Shown piece by piece: positions 13,601-28,600 of a stretch of DNA of 64,000 bases. The stretch is taken from assembly GCA_036785705.1 (NCBI GenBank), contig JAWUZG010000084.1:12041501-12105500 (forward strand), written 5' to 3'. How positions within the stretch are numbered: the stretch's first letter is position 1; each line of letters starts with the position of its first letter. A program made the translations under genes and the position numbers. The notes under the pieces were generated by a model that saw only the letters and a program-made list of their open reading frames with translations, ran no database searches and was not told where the DNA came from. The DNA is from Acanthornis magna (lineage: Eukaryota; Chordata; Aves; Passeriformes; Acanthizidae).

Positions 13601-16600
13601 TGTACAAAGAGAGTTTGTAAGGCAAGAAGGCAGTGAGGAAACTAAACCACTTTTTATGAAGACCAACCTGTCTGCACCCTGGTACTCTGAACAGAATGAG
13701 CTGTTTGCATTTGTAGATCTTGGGCTATATAGCAAGAAATCTGATTGCTGAAGCCAGGTTGCCATGGTGAAATAATTCCCAGCAATTAAAGCACAGTTCC
13801 ATCCTGAAAAGCAACTCTGTGCAAGCTGTGTTGTGAAATCCCACATTTACAAGGCCATGAGGTTTCCAAATCAAATTTGCTTGGTTTAGAAATAAAAAGG
13901 TAGCTTTGCAGTCTTCCAGCTCTACAGACTTCATCAGGGTTGGGACATAACAGTGCCTTCAGTGATTTATGTGCTCTGGTGGTGAACTCCCTCCCCACAT
14001 AGGTGGACCACAGGGTACTGGATGTGCTCATTTAGAGATAACAGGGTAGCCAGGAGGAGCAGCTGCTGCCAAAACTTGAATTTAATAGTGACGTAAAAGT
14101 CACAATAACTCTGTGTTCCAATAGGAGATTAGAGGATAATAAATCACTGATTAAATTAATAGGCATGTCAGAAAAAACACAGGGAATAGATATGTTAAAA
14201 ACACAAAAAAGTCTCAATTACTACATTACAGTAGATTTTTCTTTCAATTTGCTGAGTTTAAAAATCTTAAAAGAGATAAAGCTTTTGGTCAATATTGTTG
14301 GTTTTGCTTGTTCTCTGCAAGCAGTATTTCTGGCCTCCAGAATTTCAAATTGTCTGCTGAAAAAATACTGCTCTGAATAAAATACCAAACCTAGCAGATC
14401 TATATTTGTCTTCCCCAGAGTGAAAAAGGTGTTAAAAGCCACTCCAAAACACGTTTTTAAATCTTGGTGCAGATCACTTGTTCTCCAGGCTCTGTTGGGT
14501 GACCTTTCTGCTGCAGTACATGTAGCAACCAGGCTCACTGTCTCTGCTATTGTCTGCTCTCAGTTGAGAGCAAATTTTCTCCTTTCTCTGTGTGTATTAA
14601 TTAGAGAAATGTAAGGTATGCTGCAGATCTCTGTCTTTGACTGCAGTGTTTTTCGTTAGAGAGAAAGAACTATTTATCTCTGCTGGTTTCCAAAGGTCCT
14701 TGGAGAACTAGCTGAGGTGTAAACATTTACATGTGCAGATATCTGTGGTGAAATGAATCCTGGACCTACTGTGCTGTTGCAGTATGGGAGCATATTTAGC
14801 AGTGGAGGATGATGAGGAAGCATTTGTGTTGCTTGAATACTAATGGCCTTTTTCCTCTGAGAGAGGCCAGGATACGGTAGCATCCTTATCTTGGTATTGT
14901 GTACGGGCCTGATGGGTTTGGAGTGTTTGCCTGGGGACTGAAATGAGCTGCGTGTTAACAAGACAAAGCCCAGATCGCAGCTCCAGCCTGTGTCTTCAGC
15001 TGATGAATGGCTGGGCAGAGATGCCCTAAGGAGTCAGCATGGGGTGAGCTCTCCTGTCCCCACACCAGGCAGAGTGTGCTCTGAGTGCCATTCTAGGGGA
15101 GGAGAAATTGCAAGCATGGGAGAATATACTATGATACACCTTCTCAAGCAGGGGTTTTGGGTTTTTCCTCTTTCTGCTCACTTTTGGCTTCCTTTCACAC
15201 AGAGTTTGCCAACTGGACACAACAAAAACAAAAGCCACCCCTCCATCTCAGGCTTAGGACTTGGGCACCTCTGACTCAGTGCTCTGCTGTGTGGTTTGTT
15301 TTAAGCATTGGGTAAATTAATTGTTACGACACTTAGTCTATGACCTACTGAATCTCTGTTACATCAGACCTTATTTGGCTCCATGTAGAGATGTTGAAAA
15401 TAGGAAAGATTTGTCCTTTTTATTCCCTGTTCCACAAATTACCAGAAATATGGACTGTAGTAAGTTGCTTAAGAAAATAATCTTTCTGAGCCTTCGTGCT
15501 GGCACCTCCTGGTTGGGATATGTGAGGGCTTTTTGGCACCAAGGTAAAAGAGAACATTTCAAAATGAAGAACAGCTGCCTATTGCTTGGGTAATTTTGTT
15601 TCTTCTAGTGGATTGTTTCTTTTAAATTACATCACTGGCTCCTAGAAATAAGTAATCTGTTTCCCATTGGACGTGGCTTCCCTGGTGTCCCAAGTGTGTT
15701 ATCTGCAGGGGAACCTGGAGGGTGCAAGGACTGTGCAGTCAGGGAGCTGGATACCTCCGTCAGTCTGCGGGAGGAGTCCTGGCAGGTATGCCCAGGGAAG
15801 AAAGGGAACTCCAGTGCAGCATGTTTTACCACAAGAATGCACCCTGCGCATTTTTGTAGTGTGAACTGAGCTGTGGCATGCCTGGCCTTGCCTCTGCAGC
15901 CGTTCTTCCCAGAGCTGCATGGGAGATGAGATGGGGGACCCTGGGAGCCATCCAACAAACCCCTGGGAGTTTCAGCACAGTAGTTAATGTGCCTCTGACA
16001 CACCAGTGGGCAAACACTGAGCTGGTGCTGGGAGGTGATATATAGGGAGGTAAGAAGAATCACAGTCGTTTAGGTGGGAAAAGACCCTTGCGGTCATTGA
16101 ATCTTCCATTAAACCACATATCAGAAATACTTCCAGGGATGGTGACTCCACCAGTTCCCTGGGCAGCCTGCTCCAGTGTGTGATAATTCTTCTGGTGAAG
16201 AAATTTTTCCTAATACACAGCCTTTACATTGAGGCCATTTCCTTTTGGCCTGTTCCTTTTCCCTAGGTTGTTACGTGGGAAAAGAGACGTTTTCTTGCTA
16301 CAACTTTGAGGTAGTTGTAGAGAGTGATAAGGTACCCTGGGGCTCCTTTTCTCTTGGCCAAAAACTCCCAGCTCCCTCAGCCACTCCTCACAAGACTTGT
16401 GCTCCAGTCCCTCCACCAGTAGGGTGGGTGGGGAGTCCTACAAAAGGGCACAGGAAGGCCTCGTGTACCAGACATGGCATGGTGCAGGTGCCCCATGTTC
16501 TCCTTGCTTTGCCAGCAGCACCAGCTGGGACTCAGTCTGGCCCTGAAGAATGTTTTGGGCTTTCTGTTGAGAAGCAGCATTATGAAATAATGTTATGGCA

Positions 16601-19600
16601 CTTGTCATCCTTAACATGCCTGCCATGCCTTGGCACCGACTGTTTACAGCAGAGCATCCGGAGGCCAAGCAAAGATTCCCTTTTAAGGCAAAGAGCCACT
16701 ATGAGAATCCCAAAGAAAAAGTTTCCCTGGCATGTAGGGTACATTCTTCTTTCCTCCTCCTCTTAAATAAACTATTAGTAACTTTTAAAAACAGAACAAA
16801 AATGAAGAAGCGGGGCCAGAAATGCTGCCAAAGACGCTTCATGCTGCGCAGCCCCCTTAGACCTGCAGAGCAACCAAGCCCTGGAGCTAACCCAGGGCAG
16901 GAGAGGGGAAGAATGAAGCTGAGGTCAGAGGGGTCTGTCAGAGACCTGGGGCAAGAGGAGATTGGAATGGAGACTGTCTTAAAAAGCTTAGGCTCCTTCA
17001 CTTCCACAGCCCTGGAGAAAAGCACTGTCCACAGCAATCTGTGAACAGTTGTACTGAATGCTGCACTGGGCTTTGGACTTGCTTTCCAATACCTTGCACA
17101 GCTTCCTTTCCCATACTGATATTACTTTCTTTCCCAGTCCTGAGCATGGATGTGTACATCCAGGATTTATGTTCTGGGTGTGCTGTCACGTGGCAATTCC
17201 AGCTGAAGACTTAGCAGTGATCTGGGTTAAAACAGGACATGGGATTGCAGGAAAACCTCCAGAGGTGCTAATCTTGTGCTGTTTAAACGAAAGAGTGGAA
17301 GTGCAAACATCGTCTCTGGCGTTGTTCTCAAAGGAAGGGCAGCTCGACTGATGTTCAAGGGAAGCTGTTATTCCCCTTTTCTTGCATGCTGTACAAGTAA
17401 ACAAAGACACTGATTACCAAGAGGGGATTTTAAGCTCCATAGCTTTTTTCTAAGTTTCCAGTTCTTGCTCTTAATTGAGGAGAAAAGATTGTGGGCTGCT
17501 GGGTAGGAAACTGGACATCCTTCAAGTGTTTGTTCCTGACCTGTAAGAACTGGCATAACCTGCTTCTTCATTGTTCTTGTCACTTGGACTCATAAATTTT
17601 AGCTCATAAAACTGTTTCCTTCCTGCTATGAATGGGTTCAGGACTCCCATGCTTACGCAGAACATTTGTAACCAGAAATTAACTGATAATTTCTTCCCAG
17701 TAAAGGGCCACATAAAAAACCCATAAAAGTAAAAAGTGTATCTGTGGGCAGCTGAGCTGGTTTACCTTACAAAGCTGTAGCCTTCTGTGCATGGCTGAAA
17801 TCATTGTGTTTTTCCTTTCTGCAAAGGGAGTACGTTAGGGGGAGAGACCTTGAATATTGGAATTTTTTTACCTTAATGTGTTTTCCTCCCTCTTCTGTTC
17901 CACTCCCATCTCCTTTGACTCCTTACCCAAAGAAGGGAAGAAGAGAGAAGCTAAAATGCAAACATCCAGTATAGCTTTAATTTTTAATTACAAACCCTTA
18001 TTCACTGGAAAAATAAAAACAGTGTTCGTAAAGTTTGGCCTGAAAGACACTGCTACAGTGTGGGCTTACTGCCTCTCTGATTTTGTCTTTTAAGAAGCTA
18101 ACCCCCATCCTTAGACTGCCAAGAAAATAGGTTTTGGTAGGAGTACTTCACTTTATAACACTTCATTAGTGGAGGATGTTTTAAAACACAGCACTTCAAA
18201 AAGAAAGAATAAATTACAGGATGAAAAATCAAAGGCCCAGATAGTGTGATATATCAGGTAGTTCAGTTTGTAGAGGTAAACCTGGAATATGATGGTGCTG
18301 TTGGAGACAGTAATCCATGTAAAAGTTCTAGTTGGGAGTGCACCATTTAAACCCCAAACTTTTCCAGATTGTGAACTATACTAATTGTGAAGTGCAAGCC
18401 AGGTTACTTGAAAATAACCCCCAAACCCTCGAGTGATGTTTTTAATATCATTTGGTAATATTTCTGTGGGCATCTTTGGTTTTGATCTTCCTTAGAACAG
18501 GTTTTTTCCTTCTTTTGTGCCACTTTTGCATGCATTGCTGTGGACTGGGGGGCTGTACTCTCACCAGCACTAATGGAATATGTCACAGCTGGATTGGCAA
18601 TAGTTGAGACTTGCTCTCTTCTGAGTTTGTGGGGTTTGCTAGGATTATAGTATTTAACCTTGTGTAAGGAAGAGGGTCAGTTGCTAAAAAAAGCCCACAA
18701 AACCACACCACATTAATCACAAAATACGTGTCTTTGTCAAGTTCATGATCTGTGGTGATTTTCATCCTCACAGACTTGAGATGGCTTGTGAGTTTCGAAG
18801 TTTGCAAATAAAGACAGATTTGCCATGTGAGGCCTGTCAGACCTGTCCGTTCTGTCAGTTTTCCAATGGAAATTGGTGTATTTGAGACTTGGCTGGAACC
18901 TGAAACTGGTGCATGATCCAGAAGACAGAGTGATCAGGGTTTTTGCCTGCAGTTCTGGTCATCACCAATTTTTGTATTTTCTAAAGTTACTCTTATTTCC
19001 ATTTTAATATGCCACACTAAAAAGAGAAAACCCACTGATAATGTGTACTTTCAAAAAGAAAAGGTTAATGGCCATTCATCCCAAGGGCAGTTGGTTCGGT
19101 GTGGAGGATGGGAGAGGGGGATCAAAGTATCATCAATTGACCTTGAAGGGAGTTAAATTTCAGATGCGGCGTAAGAAACTACACAGCTTGCTGGAGACAG
19201 CAAGAAATTATTATAGCTGTGCTGGTTTCCTCTGGAAAAAAAAGGAATCCCGAACTGGTAGAGATCATCTAAAATAGCATGTTCAGTTTAGGGAAGTTTG
19301 GCATTTAATGAATTGTTAGTATTCCCTATGTGTGATAAACCTGTTAATAAAAAAGATGTGCATGACCAGAACCATGGATGCCTGATACAATTCCAAAGTG
19401 ATGTGAACCACATCAGGTTATGAAGCTCATCCACACAGTGGACTTTGGGTCTCTGGTCCTTCTTCAGCTAAATCAGATTGCTTCCTGTGTGCTTCTTTCC
19501 AAATGAACCACGTTGGTTTACTCTGAAGCACGACTTTATCCTTTGCACCAGTAATCAACTGTGAACCTTACAGTGTGTTTCTGCTGTGAAATGGAAATAA

Positions 19601-22600
19601 CATTTCCTCAAAATGGTGTTAAAACTAAATACCTTGATGGTGCTTTGAAGATGCTCCAAAGAGCAGGGTTTTGTAAACCAAGAAGCTACTGAGCATCTGA
19701 TCAAGAAGGAAATGAGAGAGGAAAGATTAGAGGAGGATCTTTATTAACTGAGATGGGATAAGAAAGCAAGCCAGGAAATTGGCAATTTTACTCAATCTTA
19801 ACAAAGCAGTTAGACCAGGGAAAAAATCACTAGTGGGCTGTCACTTAGTGGAGTGTCTTACACCTCTCTCCAGTGAAATCCAGGCAAACTTGATGTTTTC
19901 TAGCTGGACACAAGGCTGAGTATGGCAGCCCTGCTAGAAACATTAGTGAATGTACAGTCTTGGAATGGAGCCAGTTTACTGAACCTTCTTCTAAGTCTTC
20001 AGGCGAGCAGTCTCTCTTCTGCCATTTCCCATCACTTTTTCCTCTCTGAAACTTATTTGTGGGTGTGACTTGGCCTGTGGCATCATGTTCAACTGAGTCC
20101 CTAAAACCAAAGGCAGACCTGACCGGGGAATTGTCTGAGGAACTAGTTTGTAACTGTGGTTTGCCTGTCAGTGAAAACTCTGGAGTGCTGTCTCCTTGGA
20201 ATCACTATAAAGATGTTTCTTTCCATGGTTAGTCGTGCAACACTGATGGGCAGGACTTGGTCTGAGCTATGGACAGACCACCAAACTGCTGCATAAGAGC
20301 TATTTCTGCCACTGCCTGGGTGATACAGTTGATGTGGCATGGACATGTTAAGGCATTTAGCAGGACTCTCTTATTATTGACGAAAGACGCACGTAAACAT
20401 GGATCAGGATTTGAGGTGCTTGCAGCTCTGTTTTGAAAAGTACTGCTCTTTTTGCGATCTTAGATGACACTTAGCTATGTTTTCCGATAAACAGTCATCT
20501 ACAGGTGATGACTTTGGTGTCTCCTGAATAGAATAGTAAAACTCGACATTTTTTTGTATTTGTGTACTTTAAACATTAAATGAAAAATTGAGGAAGGCAT
20601 CTTGAATGAGAACAGCTTGCAAAAAGGAAATAATGGATGCTTCTCTTTGTGCCTTTGGAGTTGAGTCCTGCTGGTGTTTTCTTACAAGTCTCGGAAACAA
20701 CAGTGAACTTGGAGGTAGGGGCGAGCAGAGGGAAAGAACCTTACTCCTAAACTTTGCACTGTTTGGTAATTCTGATGATTGGGAGTGAATGAGCTTTGGT
20801 TTATCTGGAATATGGAACCATTTTTTGTCGATTCTTAATCACATGTAATTGTGTTTCTAAAATGGATTTTTTCACACTGATGTATGCTCCAGCTCTGTAA
20901 GTTTAAAAAGAAAATGCTTTACTATGGGCTGGTATTGATAGTTCCCAAATTAAACCCACAATTTTACAGCAAGACTGAGCATGACTCAATTAATTTGAGT
21001 AAGTCAGTAGAACCTAAGTTCTGCCTAACTGGGAGGAGGGATACATGGTCCAGTTCAAAATGATGTTTTTAAGGCTGGATTTTTAAGTTTTTTGTTTTGG
21101 GGTTTTTTTGGGTGGGTTTTTTTTGTTTGTTTTGTTTTTGCTGGGGTTTTTTGTTTGTTTGTTTATTGCTTTGGGGTTTTTTTGTTTTTTGGTGGGGTTT
21201 TTTTGGTTTTGGGTTTTTTAATGGTTTTTTTTTTGTTTGTTTTTGTTTGGTCGTTTTTTTGTTTGTTTTGTTTGTTCGTTTGTTTTTTAGGGTTTTTTTG
21301 TTGTTCTCTTGTTTTGTTTTGTTTTGTTTGTACTTAGAATACTGGGGCCATGTAGTGTCCCAGCTGCACTGCATGCAGGTCATGAAAATCTGGTGGTGTA
21401 AACAATTTCAGTGGTCTTGCTGGAGCTCTCAGAAGCTGCAAAAGGTTAGCAAGAAGTTTGTGCTGCACATGGCAATTCAACATTCAGGTTTCAGTGGTGT
21501 GAATAAATCCTTTGATAGCAGTGATTCTGGGCATTTTGCAGGTTCTGTGATGATACCCAAGAGTCAGGTTCTTTCTAAACCAAGCCAAAGCTTTGGAAAG
21601 GGGCAGAGCATGGGATTATTCAGGAAGCTTCTGTTTAAGTGCTCCAGTTCCAGCACAAGGCAGTTGTGGAAAGACACAGTCTACTACAAAGACACAAAAC
21701 GGCTGCATGCATTGATCTAACAGAGAATTGACATGTGTGGAAATGAGAGGCTTTGGATTTTGCAAAGGGACAACATGTTGTTTGCAGTAGCAAACTGGTG
21801 AAATATATTTAGCGTTGAACTTCTGTTTATTCTCTTGAAACGGGGAAGAGATGCTGAAGTGAGGATGAGGTACACCCCACCCACTCCCATGTGATGGGAG
21901 GTTTGCCTCAGCTTCTTCAGTCTTGCTTCCTTCGGTGGTTTCCCTCCACAGCCTGACTCCGACAGACTTGTCTTTGACCTCTTTGTGTCTCTCTTCCCTC
22001 CTTCTCCTCACAGTGGACTGCTCTTAGCTGATGTGGCACAGCCCTAACCTGGGGCCCTTGGTTTAATTATCCTGAACTACAGCAAAGACAGAAACCCTAT
22101 CCAAACTACTTCTCACTGATAACTTTTTTCTGAGTGTGGTTAATGCTGTTTGTCAAACCAGTCTCTGAAGCTGAAGGTATTTTCTGCATAACTGTTACTG
22201 GAACTATAATTTTCCTAAAAAAATCAACTTATACTTGAATGCCTGAATCCTGGCCCCCTCCCCCACCAGCCAAACCAAACCCAGAGACTGCTAAATGTAG
22301 CAAATGCAAGGGTTTGAAGACAGGAATAGTCTGACAATACCAGGAACTGTTATCTAACGGAGCAAGCCCTCTGTATTAAGAGCCTTGCACTGAGGAACAA
22401 CCGAGTTCTCATGTCCTAAAGCATCCCTTTGTGAAGCAGCTATGAGAATCAGTCCAATTCAGTTCATTAAATAAATGTAAGGGACAAGTCTTGCAGGTGC
22501 CATTTGAATTGGAATGCGCTGCTGTGGAAAAAGGACATGGCGGGAAACGAGCAGGAGTACAGCTCTGTGCTGAATTCATCCTCGCCAATTCTGACTTTAG

Positions 22601-25600
22601 TTTATTTTCATCCTGTATTTGTATTCTTTAGAAAGATGTTCTGTGTTGTATTCTTTAAAAAGGTGTCACAGACATCCTTTCTTCCTCCATAAAGCCCACC
22701 TTTATCATTAACATGAGGAAAGGAGTGACCATCTGTTCCCTGCCAGACACCTGCAGTGCTTTCTGCACGTCTGTGTAAATGTATCATGAGGCTGTAATTG
22801 TATATCGTGCTGCTGTCACCAAGTTTCCTTGATTTTCCTTTATGATGGCTTTTCTAAAGTCCCTCTGGTGTTAATTTACTGTTAGAGAGAAGTGTGACAA
22901 GACTCAGCACAAGTTTAAGACAGTGAACACTGGCAGTGCTCATGACCCAAGTTACAGTGCTGTTTTTTCTGTAGAAGGTGCATCTCGGTCTCCCCCTGCT
23001 CTGGTAGGGATTATGTGGGTGATGAATCTTTCTGAAGATGGGTTTAATAAACAGTTCAGTAAAGAGGCCATGAAGAGAGAAAACTGAGTAATCATATTTT
23101 CTTTAAGAGAGCACTGACACTTCAAACACCATTCCAGGAAAGATATGTATCACATCCTCATGATAAAAATCAAGCCTGCATGTACCTCAGACAGGAACAC
23201 AGTTGGAAAATTATTTAAGTGTGTTAAGAGCCAAAATGTGAGGTCTGTTTCTTTTGCATGAGATCTCAATGAGTTTTGACAGCAAACTTAATGCAGTTAT
23301 CTGCAAAGGTGGGCTTGTCTTGGCTTTACAGATCCCTAAAAATCACTTTATCCAAAATAGCCTGATGTTAAAAAAGAACTGGCATCTCTTCCTTGTGTTC
23401 ACATGGTAACAGACAGCAAGTATTGTCCTACAATTGTCCCTCACCATTAAATAGATCTTCTATCTTTGCTTAAGTGGATTTTTTAACTGGAGGAACACGT
23501 GGATGTTAGACCACATAGCCTAAAAGACCAAAGTGCCTGAGCCACTGTCCTTCCTTTGAAGTCCTACTGAATCCCTGGTCCAGGAACGCAGGTTGGGTTG
23601 GGAGTCTGGTTAGAAATGAGTGAGAGGAAAACTCTGGTGATTACAGCAACTGCTTTGCAAATGGGAGATGAAAAATCGTAATATGCCATGGAGATAAATG
23701 CATTTTATGGAGTGTGGTTCCTGTGCTTTTCTAAATGGAAGGTTTATTTCATAGTGCATTGGATTTCCAAGGGTTTTCAAAAAACACAGGCACTTGGATC
23801 TTTCTGTCTCATGTATTCCTGGCATTGAGAAAACAGGTGTTTTTGTGGTTATCAGTGCTTTTAGCTGAGGTCACAGGTGTTCACTTACGAAGGCTTCTGA
23901 TAGGGCTGGAGAGCAAGGAATGCTGTAGCTTTGAAGGAGCAGCACCAGGTTTTCCAGCTATCTTCTTGCAGCAGCCAGATTTGCTATTTCTCAGACTCCT
24001 GTCATGCAAGTGACTGGGAGCTGTGTGAGGCAGCAGGTTGTTGGTCCTCACATTAGAGTGGCTCCTTCAGGCACAGAGCTGTCCTGCTGTCACCACTGCT
24101 CACAGGCCTGAGGAGAGACCAGCGCTCTCCCAGGAATTCACAATCTCATCTGGCCAGAGGGCAGTGGAGATGGAGCAGCAAAATGACGCTAAAGGGGTGG
24201 AATGCAGAAGGCGCGATCTAAAGGCAAATACAGGAGTTTGAGTGAAGCAGCTGCTTTCAGATTTCTGTAGCTGTTCAACAGTAGAGGTAACCCCACTTCT
24301 CTCTTTTTGAATCTTTTGCAGGAAGTCCAAGGGAAAGCCAAATGGTAAAAAGCCAGCACCAGAAGAGAAGAAACTTTACCTAGAGCCAGAATACACAAAA
24401 TCCAGAATTACTGACTTCGAATTTAAGGAACTAGTGATGTTACCACGAGAAATAGACCTCAACGAGTGGCTTGCCAGCAACAGTGAGTATTGTGCTGTCC
24501 ATGCTTGAGAGGCCATTCATTCACTCCTTTTGCTGTCTTCAGTGCTTAGAGAAACACTCAGTGACTATTTATGCTTACTGTGTAACGCATGTCATTATAC
24601 CTTGAGTGGTAATTGAGCTGTCTCACGCATGGCCCAGCTGTGCTCAGCAGCATGAAAGCCTTGATGCGTTCCTTCCTTCCAGCTCCCTCCCTGTGGCACT
24701 GAGGGCATTGCAGTTTTTGATGCTCTTTGGAGGACCATCAAGATTCCCGTTGACTGCTTGCTAAACTGGCTGGTTCTGTGTGTTTCTGACTCAAGCTACT
24801 GACCTTCCAGAAGCATTGTAAAAATGTCGTTTCTAAAGATTTGTATGTAAAGCAACTTACACGTAAAGCCAGAAGTTTTGAAGTCTTTTGGTTAGCTTTT
24901 TTTCTCCCCACTGCTTCCAAATTTAGGTGGAATTACTGTGGACTTAAACAGTAGACAGGCTGAAACTCAGAGCTGTGACCAGCTACTGTGACTGAATGCT
25001 GTACCTGTGCACCTCAGCCCTGATTTACTGCACTTCCCTGGGCTTCTCCTGCCAGTCCTCACCTGCAGCTATGGCCCACTCTTGTTTAGATTTTCAACAG
25101 TGTGTGGTTGTAGCAAGAAACTGCTGTAAACTGCACACTAAGAAGGTTTATGGAGACTCATTAAGAAAATGTGAGGTGCCCCATGAGAAGTATTAAGAAG
25201 TTAAATTATCTCAGGAGATTTTTAAAAAGTAGAAGTATACTAGGTTTCATGCTGGTTGTTTTTACAAGGAGATGTGTCGTGAAAACTATTAGTGCTGTTT
25301 TCTAGCCACTGTACATTTTAAGTCTGACTTCAAAAGAACGTAGCAAATTGTTTCCCTTCAGCTTATAGCAGAGTATTCTGCTGTAAAGGTGAGGCTGATG
25401 ACAGAGACACTTTCCAGTCTTGCTGCTTTGTGAGTAATAAGAGCTAATGCATCATGGTGCTTTCATCTTAAATCAAAACAAGAGCTTTCATTCTGTGTAC
25501 CTCTTTGTTTTGCAGTTCATCATTAGGCTCATTTAGCTAAATCATGTTTAAATTCGTATGCAAGCTCTAGACTGAGATCACTTCATTTGCTCTATTTAAA

Positions 25601-28600
25601 TAATTGTCTGGAGGATAACCAGTGTTTGAAAGTATTTTACTTCTGAATTTCTTCCCTTTGTTTATTTTTCAGCAACAACTTTCTTTCATCACATCAACTT
25701 ACAGTATAGTACAATCTCAGAATTCTGTACAGGAGAGTCATGTCAGACCATGGCAGTGTGCAATACGTAAGTCAGAATTTATTTACATTTATTACATATA
25801 CAAGGTTTCCATGTCTTCAGAGTGGCATGGTAAATGAAGGATATTGATATTGGATGGCATCAGGCAAGTATTTTACAGCAGGTCTCTGCTTGTTGAGAAT
25901 GTGTCAGCTGTGCATCCTCTTCTCTCCCTTCAGCAATGAAGTATGGTGGAAATCTCTCTTTGTGGAGGACTAGAAGGATGAGAATCTTTGAGTTCTCTGA
26001 GCTGGTTTTATAAGGTCAGATCAGAGAGGCAAATGACCGTGTGTGTGCTTGGGGGGGAGGGAAAGGAAGGTGTTAAGGAAAGTTCCCTGTCTGACCATCC
26101 AGGAGCCACTCTGGCAGTCAGTCATGAGCTGGGACTAAGGCCCCTTCACAGCTAAGCACCCCACACTCACTCAGACCAACTTTCCTTACTGGCTTGTCCC
26201 AGGTTTTCCACAGCAGAGTCTTAGACATCCAGATCCTTAAATTTAATTTGGTACAGTAACTAAATAACCTGATAACAACCCAATCTGTGCCTCCACGGAG
26301 GGACCCCAAACAAAGGAACCTCCAGGCTTTTATACTCTCACAGCTGAGAAGGAGTGCGTGAGGTGTTGGTGTTGTCAGGTCCTGCTGTGTCTCCGAGTGT
26401 CACCTGGCCAGGCCACAGGTCCCCATGTCCTTTGTTGTGCTGCTGCCACCAGAGCTCAGCCCTGAGCCTGCAGTGTAGCTGCTCACAGGGGTACCTGCAC
26501 GGAGTGTGCTCCTCAGCAAGGGCAGGGCAGGACTGTCCGTACTGGTTCAGCGCTGGGATTCCAGAGATGGCAGGGAGGAGAAGTGAGTTGTGAAAACCTC
26601 AGAGAGTGCTTCTGAGAGCTGGAATGCTGACAGAGCACTGGGCTGCTAGTGGATAACCTCTAGCCTGAGGTGAGCCCCAGGCTCTCTGCCTGAGCCCCTG
26701 GGCACAGAGGACACAAGTGGCAGCTGTGCCAGAGTAAGGAAAATGCTTTGGTTTGGCACTTCTCTGCCTCTAGAATTTAGTAGACTTTTTTAACATTGAC
26801 TAGCTGTCAGTTCTGAAAGAAAGCTTTGTAGTTTTACTGTACAGTATGAATATAAGAAAAAGTTACCATAAACTCCTGCTCTTTATGAGCACAGTCCAAC
26901 ATGATGGAATATGAGATCCAGTCAAGTATGAATAAGCCTGTTGTGTTTTGGGTTTATTTCTCCAACACGTGTTGATAGTCCTTTTCTTCCCTCCTCTTGC
27001 ATTTCCTGGGATTAATTTAGTTGAGATGGATTTTAAAAGAGAAGAACGGGCAGTTAATATCATAGTACCTCAAACAAACATCCCGGGGAATATATGCAAT
27101 AGAACCAGAGCTGTATATTGTATTTCTGACAATCATTACAGAATTCTTAGAAAGAAAGCCTTGCTTAATGCTCTTGGGCTATCTTGTGCACTTGAAATTA
27201 ATATAAGAGGCTTTCTTTGAGAGCGCTCAGAAGCATGCAAAGTGTATGGAGGGTATTTTTGCATGTAAAAGTTGGAATGATAACTGTCAGAGAGTTAAAG
27301 GCCATGCTAGAGACTTTGAAAACAATCTGGAAGAGAAAGTAATAAATCTCTGCTGGACCCAGATTTTATCAAAAGGAGACAGCATGTCTCTAAATAAGAA
27401 ATGGTGAGTAGTAAGATGAGTAGTTTGTTGATTCTTGTTCCCAGGCTTTTTCGTGTTTAAATTCCTGATGTAGCACTGGTTGTCCCAAGCACTGAGTTTA
27501 ACTGTTTATCTACTTGGCTGGTGGGAAAGAGTGGCTAAAGAGAGGTGGTGATGGGCAGCCTACATTAGTGTTGCTCCATTCTGCTCTAGTGAGCCTTAAA
27601 CAAGAGTTCCCTGTAAGCAGTTTGTGCTGCAGAATAAAGAAAGGAAGTGCCTGTAGGCGACTCCAGCTGTAGCCTGTATTTTTAGTGGAAGGGACTGATA
27701 GCAGAATGTTCCTATCCTTTGTTTTGGAAAACTGAAAAATTGCACTATTTGGGAATAACAGGAAGCATGTCTACACTTGGGTGAAGCACTTGAAACGGTT
27801 TGTGTGTAGCTAAATCATAACAGCTCCGGTACCTTCCTGTACTGGGGGGCAGGTGGCTGATTCATGTTTGCAAACTGGAGGCTGCCTACACGCCTCAGTA
27901 CAGTTCAGCTTTGAGGGCCCCATTCATAATTGTGTTCTCCAAATCCTGATCTTTTTGTTCTGCCTTTCCTAGCTCTAGTAAGCTAAGGATGTGCTTGTGT
28001 TGGAGAAGCACCAGTTGCTGTGGCTTGTTGTACCTCAGACCTGTGTCCAGTGTATAGAGAGACACCTAAACTTTACTGCCCATTGCTCATTAACCTGATG
28101 GACACTTCAGACGTAGCCTTCTGTGGCCATGATCTGTTTGTTCCTGTCCTTTGGAATAAAATAGCATCTGGCTGTGTAAGATTGCCACAGAATTACAATA
28201 CCTTGGAATAAGGGTGAAGTTTTCCTTTTTTTTTCCATGCTAATTTCTTAGCATTTCTTCATATGGGTAGTTCCATATGAAAGTCTGCATTCTGATTCAC
28301 TTTTATGTTTTCCCTGCTTGGTTCGTGATTATACATTTTGGATCACACCATTTTGGTCATGCCTAAGAAAGGTTTTTTTTATTTAGGGTTGGGATATTCA
28401 AGTAACTATTGAGAACTGGTTGCTTGTCAAGTTACTTGACATTCAGATTACACTGCAAGTACCCAGTCCTAAATTTGAAGTATTTGCTGGCACAATAAGC
28501 ACTGGTTGCATTTAAATATTTGAGGTAAGGTTTTAACATCTCAGAGAAGCTGCAGCCAACTGACAAACTGCAGACAGATGTAGCTTTCAGCCCTCTGTCA

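Larger units (their letters stand above)
4445..24321 (+). other. MOB2: MOB2 intron 1 (19.9 kb)
   Basis: The donor is GTAAGG at 4445 and the acceptor is TTTTGCAG ending at 24321. It holds a minus-oriented CR1 fragment near 16.06-16.42 kb and a 250-base T/G simple-sequence block near 21.1-21.3 kb. Elsewhere I see ordinary T-rich intronic DNA. I looked for an alternative first exon encoding the short human-type N-terminus (beginning MDWLMG) and found no convincing copy. The open frames inside are short and lack any recognisable domain. Confidence 0.85.

Noticed and set aside
16245..16766. 173-codon plus-strand frame
   Set aside because: Its first half is antisense CR1 sequence, so it is not a gene.
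21069..21720. Lysine-rich minus frame and Phe/Gly-rich 207-codon plus frame
   Set aside because: They are translations of the T/G simple-sequence block and have no counterpart in known proteins.
4445..24321. Alternative MOB2 first exon encoding an MDWLMG-type N-terminus
   Set aside because: Searched for an ATG-led short exon ending in a phase 2 donor with that peptide; the ATGGACTG-like words present are followed by stops or lack donors.
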